Assembly: GCA_036404255.1 (NCBI GenBank)
Contig: DASWOP010000119.1
Location: forward strand, 1-10,673
Direction: 5' to 3'
DNA from: JARLFX01 sp036404255
GTDB taxonomy: Bacteria; Acidobacteriota; Terriglobia; Terriglobales; Acidobacteriaceae
Length of the DNA stretch: 10,673 bases
Every line of letters begins with the position of its first letter. Within the stretch, counting starts at the first letter, position 1. Shown piece by piece: positions 6,290-10,673 of this stretch. The position numbers and the translations under genes are program-made. Under the pieces are notes generated by a model. That model was not told the origin of the DNA. It searched no databases and was given only the letters and a program-made list of their open reading frames with translations.

Positions 6290-7360
6290 CTACGTGCCAG
6301 ACCCCTGCAAAATCGTCCTCACCCGTTCCAGAATCTTCCCCACCTGTCCATCATTGTGGTATCCGCTGGCCGCAGCCCGCGCATATCCTGCAGCCGCAAT
6401 CCGCGTCCGCGCCGCTTCATCCGGCAGATAGCGTTTAATTTTCTCCGCGCACTCCTCGATCGTGGAGAAGAACACCGCCTCCTCGTCCTCCACAAACCGC
6501 GCCGCATGCCCCTCAGACCGCTCCACCAGCAGGAACCCGCCGCAGCCCGCAATTTCAAAACTCTTGTGCGCGAATTCATCCCGGTTCGAATGCGTCAGAA
6601 AGCTCAGGTTGATCTTCGACCTCCAGATCGCCTCGCGATACTCCTTCAGATAGATCTCGTCGCCCACAAAGATTTCCTGCATCTCATCCGGCTTCATCCG
6701 CCGCTCCCACATCCACCGCGCACCCCTCACACCCACCGGCACGCCAAACTCCCGTTTCAGCCGCAGCAGAAACGACGGACGCTCGTCATACGGCGTTCCA
6801 ATGAACGATACCTCGCGGTCACGGTCCTTATCGCTCCACTCCGGCGGCGGCGGAAACTGCAACGTCGGCTCATACGCCGTCTGTATCTTGATCACGCCGC
6901 GGCCGCCGTGCGCCGTGTAATCCACCACATTCTGGTCCCTCTGCACCACGTGCAGGTCGTAGTGGGGAATGCACTTCATGTACAGTCCCCACCCCGGATC
7001 GCGCCTCGGCCCAAACGGATTGTCGATGTTGTAATTCACCGTCACAATCCCCATCGCGCGCAACGCATCCAGCGTCTTCGGCAACATGTACACCAGCTTG
7101 TCGCCCCACATCACGTCGGGCCTATGCTCGCGTGCCATCCGCAGCACTTCGCGGTTGAAACTTCGCACCACCGGCCCCATGCCCAGCGCCGTTCCCAGCC
7201 GGAACGCCACCTTACTCATCACCCCGCCCAGATCTGTCCACTGCCGCAGGTCCAGCGGCACAATCTCTTGCCCCAGCCGCTGCAACGCCCACATGCGATA
7301 AAGCGCAGTGGAGCGCTCGCCCATCGTTCCTAGGTACAAAATCTTCAGTGGTTCCGGCAT
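6290..7360 (-). CDS. CgeB-like glycosyltransferase (GT-B, group 1 type)
   Basis: The 356-residue protein looks like a two-domain GT-B glycosyltransferase, which would move a sugar from a nucleotide sugar to an unknown acceptor. The N-terminal half opens with KILYLGTMGERSTALYRMWAL and carries NYNIDNPFG at 109-117, as in CgeB/DUF3880 proteins. The C-terminal half has SFIGTPYDERPSFLLRL at 185-201 and the donor-side signature HKSFEIAGCGGFLLVERSEG near 265-284, then FVEDEEAVFFST. There is no signal peptide or membrane helix. The start is ATG 7360: GGAGAG (7369-7374) lies eight bases upstream, inside the end of the PRC-MgtE-CBS gene, whose stop is 4 nt before the ATG. An upstream in-frame ATG at 7390 lies inside that gene and is less likely. 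The two genes are therefore coupled. Its link to the cation genes around it is unclear. Confidence 0.8.
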   Translation of the reverse strand: MPEPLKILYLGTMGERSTALYRMWALQRLGQEIVPLDLRQWTDLGGVMSKVAFRLGTALGMGPVVRSFNREVLRMAREHRPDVMWGDKLVYMLPKTLDALRAMGIVTVNYNIDNPFGPRRDPGWGLYMKCIPHYDLHVVQRDQNVVDYTAHGGRGVIKIQTAYEPTLQFPPPPEWSDKDRDREVSFIGTPYDERPSFLLRLKREFGVPVGVRGARWMWERRMKPDEMQEIFVGDEIYLKEYREAIWRSKINLSFLTHSNRDEFAHKSFEIAGCGGFLLVERSEGHAARFVEDEEAVFFSTIEECAEKIKRYLPDEAARTRIAAAGYARAAASGYHNDGQVGKILERVRTILQGSGT

Positions 7361-7364
7361 CCTG

Positions 7365-8699
7365 CTATCTCTCCGACCGCAGCAGTGCAATCACCTGCTC
7401 CGCATGCACCACGCCAGCCAGCTTCTGGTCTTTGTCCACAATGGCCAGAGAACGCAGGTTGTATTTGTCGAAGAGCTCAATCACGTCCTTCGAATGAGCA
7501 TCCACATTGCAGCTCACAAAATAGTGCTCCGCCAGCGATTTCAGCTTCGTATCCGCATCCGCCACCACCAGCCGCGCCAGCGGAATAATCCCTGCCAGCA
7601 CCTCATCCTTCTCCAGCAGGTAGATCTCGGTGATCGTCTCGGTATCGCCTTCAAACTCGCGCAACGCCTGCACCGCATCCGCCACCGTGCCATCCACGCT
7701 CACGCCCACATAATCCGTCGTCATGCGGCCGGCAGCCGAGTTGCCCTCGAACTCCAGCAGCTCTTCCACCTCTTGACGCTCTTCCGGGTCCATCTCCTCC
7801 AGAATCTCGTCCGAAGTCTCCTCCGGCAGTTCCGCCAGCAGATCGGCCGCCGCGCCCGGGTCCATCTCTTCCACGATCCCGGCAATCTGCTCCGGTTCCA
7901 GCGATTGCACCAGCGACTTCTGCAGTCGCGGCTCCACCTCTTCCAGCGTCTCCGCCGCGGTCTCCTCGTCCAGGCTGGTAAACAGAGCGTTCCGGTCCCG
8001 CGGCGCCAGGTCTTCCAGAATGTCGGCGATGTCCGACGGATGCATATCCGCCAGCCGCTTCCCCTCGATCTTCAGCTTCACCCGCCGCGCCGGATCAGAT
8101 TCGATCAGGTCCACCACGTCCCACGGAATGGCATTCGGCTTGAACCGCAGCGCCAGCTTCTCCACCATAGTGGCCGGCAATCCCTTCAGCAGCCGCCGTA
8201 GCGCACCCCGCGTGCCCGTCTCCACACCCGCAATCCTCAGCTGATGCTCCGCCTTCGGATCCAGCGGATTATCTCCATCCTGCTCCCACTGCAACTCAAT
8301 GTCGTTGACGCGCACCACCTTGCGCCCATGCACGTCGATGATCTGCTGATCCAGCAAATCGCGTTCCAACAGAAGCATATGGTCCGTAGCGTTCGGCTCG
8401 ACAGGCACCTGCTTCCGCCCGCTATGCTTCCGCATGGAAAACACCTGCGGCTTCGCGCCTTCGCGCAACTGCAGCGTCCCCGCCGGCATCCAGTGCATAT
8501 CCTTCACGGCCGCCAGCTTCAGTTTGCCGCGCTCTTTCCCGCCGCTGACCTTGTACACCACCCCGGCCACGTGGGCAGGGTCCACCGCCGGCTCCACCGT
8601 CATCTCACGGACGCGGCCCAGCATATGCCCCGCCGCATCGGTCACCGGGGTGCCGAGTAGCGCTGAAAGCGTCGTCCTCTCCATGGGGTGCTTACTCAT
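7365..8699 (-). CDS. Soluble PRC-barrel / MgtE-N / CBS-pair protein (detached MgtE-type sensor)
   Basis: The order in 444 residues is: a PRC-barrel-like domain at about 8-75 (LSALLGTPVTDAAGHMLGRV), a second at about 110-170 (LLDQQIIDVHGRKVVRVNDI), an MgtE N superhelical domain at about 205-318 (DMHPSDIADILEDLAPRDR, then repeated acidic LEE and LLAELPEE units), and two CBS domains at about 325-440 (AGRMTTDYVGVSVDGTVADA and SLAIVDKDQKLAGVVHAEQV). In the MgtE channel the N and CBS domains bind Mg2+ and close the pore. Here the membrane part is absent, with no hydrophobic helices, so the protein is probably a cytosolic cation or nucleotide sensor (inference). It shares a strand with, and may be co-transcribed with, the Nramp gene two genes on. 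The ATG at 8699 has only a weak ribosome site; ATG 8684 is a less likely choice. Confidence 0.87.
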   Translation of the reverse strand: MSKHPMERTTLSALLGTPVTDAAGHMLGRVREMTVEPAVDPAHVAGVVYKVSGGKERGKLKLAAVKDMHWMPAGTLQLREGAKPQVFSMRKHSGRKQVPVEPNATDHMLLLERDLLDQQIIDVHGRKVVRVNDIELQWEQDGDNPLDPKAEHQLRIAGVETGTRGALRRLLKGLPATMVEKLALRFKPNAIPWDVVDLIESDPARRVKLKIEGKRLADMHPSDIADILEDLAPRDRNALFTSLDEETAAETLEEVEPRLQKSLVQSLEPEQIAGIVEEMDPGAAADLLAELPEETSDEILEEMDPEERQEVEELLEFEGNSAAGRMTTDYVGVSVDGTVADAVQALREFEGDTETITEIYLLEKDEVLAGIIPLARLVVADADTKLKSLAEHYFVSCNVDAHSKDVIELFDKYNLRSLAIVDKDQKLAGVVHAEQVIALLRSER

Positions 8700-8854
8700 A
8701 GTCCGTCCGTATCTTCTGGGTGTAACCCGCTGTTCTTGCTACAGGATTGCCCGCTCTTCGCAGTCTACGCACTTCGGTGCGATCTCTGCATCTATCCACT
8801 GCAAAACCTGAGAAAAAAGTTACTTCCCAGTTACCCCACCACAAAAGCGGGTGC

Positions 8855-8880
8855 CCCAGGTCTCGCTTCTGAGACCTGGG
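8855..8880. repeat. Perfect 10-bp inverted repeat in GTGCCCCA context
   Basis: CCCAGGTCTC (8855-8864) and GAGACCTGGG (8871-8880) are exact reverse complements around the loop GCTTCT. The left side reads GGGTGCCCCA, as in the C-family elements, but the stem sequence differs. No T-run follows on either strand, so it is not a standard terminator. It may be a relative of the C family with another stem. Confidence 0.7.
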
Positions 8881-8989
8881 ATGCAGGTGCTCGTACCATC
8901 CCAGTTCTCCTCGGAGACAAAAGAAGTAGGTGCCCCCCCACCGCACATCTTTCATGTCTGAAAATCGGAGCAAAGCCATCACCGCTTTT

Positions 8990-9018
8990 CCTAATCCCTG
9001 TTCCCCAATCCTTGCCTC
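8990..9018 (-). repeat. A-family G-rich tract, degenerate
   Basis: On the minus strand it reads AGAGGCAAGGATTGGGG, then AACAGGGATTAGG. This is the same start (AGGCA, GG, ATT) as the tracts after xerD, Nramp and usp, but no gene end lies beside it. It could mark the end of a lost minus-strand gene. Confidence 0.5.
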
Positions 9019-9096
9019 TGTGACCCCCATCACGGCCCCTTCCTCCCCACAGGACTAGATTCATCTCGCAGCCCGGCTGCACCAGCCGCGCTCGAT

Positions 9097-9101
9097 GGAG
9101 G
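9097..9101 (+). promoter_or_regulatory. Strong ribosome binding site GGAGG of usp
   Basis: GGAGG followed by TGAGTC sits six bases before ATG 9108, a near-ideal site, and supports efficient translation of the stress protein. Confidence 0.8.
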
Positions 9102-9107
9102 TGAGTC

Positions 9108-9551
9108 ATGAAAATCCTCGTTGGTCTTGGCGATTCCCGCTTTTCCTCAGCTCTTCTCAACACTCTTCTCACCCAGTTCCGCTCTGAAAACACTGAGGTT
9201 CGAGTCGTCCACGTGCTGCAGCCCATCGCAACCGCGGCCCTGCTGGAGATGGCTCCCACCTACGCCCCCGAACTCGAAGAACTCAAGGAGCCCGCCCGCG
9301 AACTGGTCGAGCACTTCGCCACCGATCTCCGCGCCTCCGGCTTCAAAGCAGACGTTGCCGTCGAGATCGGCGACGTCCGCGAACGCCTTCTCGATATAGC
9401 CGACAACTGGCATGCCGACCTCATCGTCGTTGGCTCCCACGTCCAGGGTGGCTTCAGCCGCTTCATGCTTGGTTCCGTCGCCGAATCCGTAGTCCGCAAC
9501 GCCAACTGCTCCGTCCAGGTCGTCCGCACCCAGACCGGCGTCAGAGGCTAA
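9108..9551 (+). CDS. Universal stress protein UspA-family
   Basis: Usp proteins are small dimeric cytosolic proteins made under starvation and other stress; many bind ATP. At 147 residues this is the usual single-domain size. It opens MKILVGLGDSRFSSALLNTL (first strand and loop), has VRVVHVLQP at 31-39 and HADLIVVGSH at 102-111, and ends with the nucleotide-loop region (GFSRFMLGSVAESVV) and CSVQVVRT. The ATP-binding pattern is G-2x-G-9x-G-S/T; here Gly109, then Val112 in place of the second Gly, then Gly122-Ser123, so ATP binding may be weakened. The start is supported by the strong GGAGG site. The gene is followed directly by a G-rich repeat beginning at the base after its TAA stop, and by the RsbW/RsbV-like pair about 270 bp on, in keeping with a stress-response role. 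Confidence 0.92.
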   Translation: MKILVGLGDSRFSSALLNTLLTQFRSENTEVRVVHVLQPIATAALLEMAPTYAPELEELKEPARELVEHFATDLRASGFKADVAVEIGDVRERLLDIADNWHADLIVVGSHVQGGFSRFMLGSVAESVVRNANCSVQVVRTQTGVRG

Positions 9552-9580
9552 AGGCAGGGGTTAGGAAACAGGGGTTAGTG
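9552..9580 (+). repeat. A-family G-rich tract directly after the usp stop
   Basis: AGGCAGGGGTTAGG follows the TAA stop with no gap, then AAACAGGGGTTAG repeats the unit. It lies on the coding strand and so would be in the 3' end of the usp mRNA. Confidence 0.75.
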
Positions 9581-9646
9581 AAGTAGGCACACGCACGCGA
9601 AGGTGGGTGCCCCATTCATCACGCAGCCTCATCGCGCCACCACTCC

Positions 9647-9706
9647 GGGTGCCCCATCTTCGCCGCAGTTTTATCGCGGCTAAGGTGGGCATTCGCGAAG
9701 CGAACC
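9647..9706. repeat. C-family GGGTGCCCCA double-hairpin repeat, copy 2
   Basis: This copy matches 6042-6102 except for one missing A. Stem arms are 9650-9666 and 9676-9691 around AGTTTTATC. The second hairpin is TTCGC (9692-9696), loop GAA, GCGAA (9700-9704). A partial copy (GGTGGGTGCCCCATTCATC) lies just before it at 9602-9620. Near identity at distant places points to recent spread or gene conversion. Confidence 0.85.
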
Positions 9707-9753
9707 TTCGCAGGATTCATCCCCCACCACCAGCAGTGACTTTCGATACACAC

Positions 9754-9776
9754 GCCTAACCCCTAACCCTGCTCCT
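9754..9776 (-). repeat. A-family G-rich tract in inverted orientation before the RsbW-like gene
   Basis: On the plus strand GCCTAACCCCTAACCCTGC reads as the reverse complement of the unit after usp (GCAGGGGTTAGG). Together the two tracts bracket the C-family copy at 9647-9706 in a head-to-head manner about 175 bp apart. Confidence 0.6.
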
Positions 9777-9822
9777 TGACTTTCCCCCGCCCCGCAAAGC
9801 ACACTTGCCACAGCGCATTGCA

Positions 9823-10269
9823 ATGACAGAGCCCACCACAAGCCGAGTCCACTTCACCCTGGAGTCCACGCTCGCCACCGTCAACAAGGTGGAGCAGACC
9901 GCCCACGAGTTCGCCCAGCGCGCCGGTTTTTCTGAGGATGATCTCGATAACATCTCCCTCGCCGCGCACGAAGCCGCCGTCAACGCCGTCATGCACGGCA
10001 ACCAGCAGGATCCCGCCAAGACAGTCGATTTCTCCGTCGAGCTCACCGGCGAAGCCCTCTTCATCCGCATCGCCGATCAGGGCCCCGGCTTCGATCCCGA
10101 CGCCCTTCCCGACCCTCTCGCGCCAGAGAACATCCTCCGCCAATGCGGTCGCGGCATATTTCTCATCCGCGCGTTCATGGATGAACTAAAATTTCGGAAA
10201 CTGGAATCCGGAACCGAACTGACTCTTATCAAATACAGGAAACAGCCTGTAGAGCAACTCGAGAAATAA
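9823..10269 (+). CDS. RsbW/SpoIIAB-like anti-sigma factor serine kinase
   Basis: Proteins of this type hold a sigma factor inactive and phosphorylate their antagonist on serine. The 148 residues form one GHKL ATP-binding domain: N box AAHEAAVNAVMHGN (Glu50 and Asn54), G1 box ADQGPGF (Asp85, Gly87, Gly89) and G2 box GRGIFLIRAFMDEL (Gly110, Gly112). There is no membrane or sensor domain, so it is a free cytosolic kinase. ATG 9823 is preferred; an in-frame TTG at 9805 would add six residues, and neither has a clear ribosome site. The RsbV-like gene follows after 60 bp, the usual partner, though the order (kinase first) is reverse to Bacillus rsbV-rsbW. No sigma factor is seen; its target could be elsewhere, or the pair could control something else. 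Confidence 0.88.
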   Translation: MTEPTTSRVHFTLESTLATVNKVEQTAHEFAQRAGFSEDDLDNISLAAHEAAVNAVMHGNQQDPAKTVDFSVELTGEALFIRIADQGPGFDPDALPDPLAPENILRQCGRGIFLIRAFMDELKFRKLESGTELTLIKYRKQPVEQLEK

Positions 10270-10310
10270 CCGGCGCAAGCCAATAAAGAAACAACCGGCG
10301 AAAGCTAATA
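10268..10310 (+). repeat. Two direct 18-bp repeats between kinase and antagonist genes
   Basis: AACCGGCGCAAGCCAATA (10268-10285) and AACCGGCGAAAGCTAATA (10293-10310) match at 16 of 18 positions with a 25-bp period. The first starts inside the kinase stop codon. They fill most of the 60-bp gap just before the RsbV-like ribosome site. They may be protein-binding sites or a local duplication. Confidence 0.75.
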
Positions 10311-10314
10311 TCTT

Positions 10315-10320
10315 AAGGAG
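10315..10320 (+). promoter_or_regulatory. Ribosome binding site AAGGAG deciding the rsbV-like start
   Basis: AAGGAG lies nine bases before GTG 10330 and fifteen before ATG 10336. The spacing favours the GTG. Confidence 0.7.
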
Positions 10321-10329
10321 AACGTACCC

Positions 10330-10671
10330 GTGAGCATGAAGATTGCAACCCGCCAATTGGATGGCATTACAGTTCTTGACCTCGGTGGTCGCATCACCCT
10401 CGGCGAAGGCAGCGTACAGCTGCGAGATGCCGTTCGTGACCTGATCTCGAAGGGCCAGAAGAAGATTGTGCTCAACCTTGCGGACATCAGCTACATGGAT
10501 TCCTCCGGCATGGGCGAGCTCGTCACCGCTTACACCTCCGTTAAGAACCAGGGCGGCGAACTGAAACTCGTCAACCTCACCAAGAAGATCGAAGACCTGA
10601 TGCAGATCACCAAGCTCGTCACCGTCTTCGACATCTACGACGACGAAGCCAAAGCCATCGCCGCCTTCTAA
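10330..10671 (+). CDS. RsbV/SpoIIAA-like anti-sigma factor antagonist (STAS domain)
   Basis: Antagonists of this family bind the kinase and free the sigma factor; phosphorylation on one serine switches them off. The 113 residues are a single STAS domain: MSMKIATRQLDGITVLDLGG, KKIVLNLADISYMDSSGMG with the phosphorylation site at Ser58, the same number as the phosphoserine in Bacillus SpoIIAA, and GGELKLVNLTKKIEDLMQIT at about 75-95. A GTG start at 10330 is chosen because of the AAGGAG nine bases before. The distinct ribosome site suggests it is made in excess over the kinase. The stop ends two bases before the window edge, so anything downstream, such as a sigma factor or a PP2C phosphatase, is out of view. 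Confidence 0.92.
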   Translation: MSMKIATRQLDGITVLDLGGRITLGEGSVQLRDAVRDLISKGQKKIVLNLADISYMDSSGMGELVTAYTSVKNQGGELKLVNLTKKIEDLMQITKLVTVFDIYDDEAKAIAAF

Positions 10672-10673
10672 CC

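Larger units (their letters stand above)
8700..9107. other. Divergent intergenic region between MgtE-like and usp genes
   Basis: These 408 bases must hold the outward promoters for both gene blocks, but I cannot point to convincing boxes. They contain a perfect hairpin (8855-8880), further GTGCCCC-type fragments (about 8851 and 8933), a G-rich A-family tract (8990-9018) and the usp ribosome site. A minus-strand open frame across most of this region reads as translated repeat and is not taken as a gene. Confidence 0.55.

Noticed and set aside
5618..7333. Long plus-strand open frame of 571 codons
   Set aside because: It runs antisense to the Nramp and glycosyltransferase genes. Its product is rich in Arg, His and Pro with no domain, as expected for a GC-rich shadow frame.
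8855..8880. Rho-independent terminator
   Set aside because: The stem is perfect, but no T-run follows on either strand and no gene ends close to it.
8692..9033. Minus-strand frame of 113 codons in the gap before usp
   Set aside because: It mostly translates dispersed repeats, with no domain or ribosome site. Such frames are often annotated as hypothetical proteins but lack support.

Overview
The window most likely comes from an acidobacterium of the Acidobacteriaceae type (Granulicella, Edaphobacter or Terriglobus-like). That is an inference from the GC-rich coding sequence, the gene types, and the many short dispersed repeats around the genes; I could not run a database search. It holds eleven protein genes in four blocks, with no tRNA, rRNA, CRISPR array or transposase gene.

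Block 1 (minus strand, 1-2086): two Xer-type tyrosine recombinases in tandem. xerD is complete and lies upstream. xerC follows and runs off the left edge before its last catalytic residues. Both reading frames have absorbed copies of the dispersed repeats that otherwise lie between genes. Block 2 (plus strand, 2392-4473): a compact three-gene group of a HAD-type phosphatase, a BtuF-like cobalamin/iron-chelate binding fold without signal peptide, and a MutT-like Nudix hydrolase. Upstream is an AT-rich region with a 28-bp dyad and a possible -10 box.

Block 3 (minus strand, 8699-4735): a soluble protein built from two PRC-barrels, an MgtE N domain and a CBS pair, then a CgeB-like glycosyltransferase starting 4 nt after its stop. 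A 310-bp repeat-filled spacer follows, then an Nramp-family transporter whose metal-site motifs are altered in a way that argues against ordinary Mn/Fe transport. A detached MgtE-type sensor next to a non-canonical Nramp protein is the most interesting functional hypothesis here: a magnesium (or other divalent cation) uptake and sensing unit. Block 4 (plus strand, 9108-10671): a UspA stress protein, then an RsbW-like anti-sigma kinase and an RsbV-like antagonist, which form a partner-switching pair. No sigma factor is present in the window.

The spaces between genes are dominated by three repeat families. (A) G-rich telomere-like tracts (GGGATTA units), several of them directly at stop codons and on the coding strand. 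(B) A 'GTCATTCTGAG...GAATC' short palindrome. (C) A 60-nt double-hairpin element beginning GGGTGCCCCA, present twice almost identically. Copies of A also form the end of xerD, and A plus a GC-rich B-like copy form an in-frame insert of about 55 residues in xerC.
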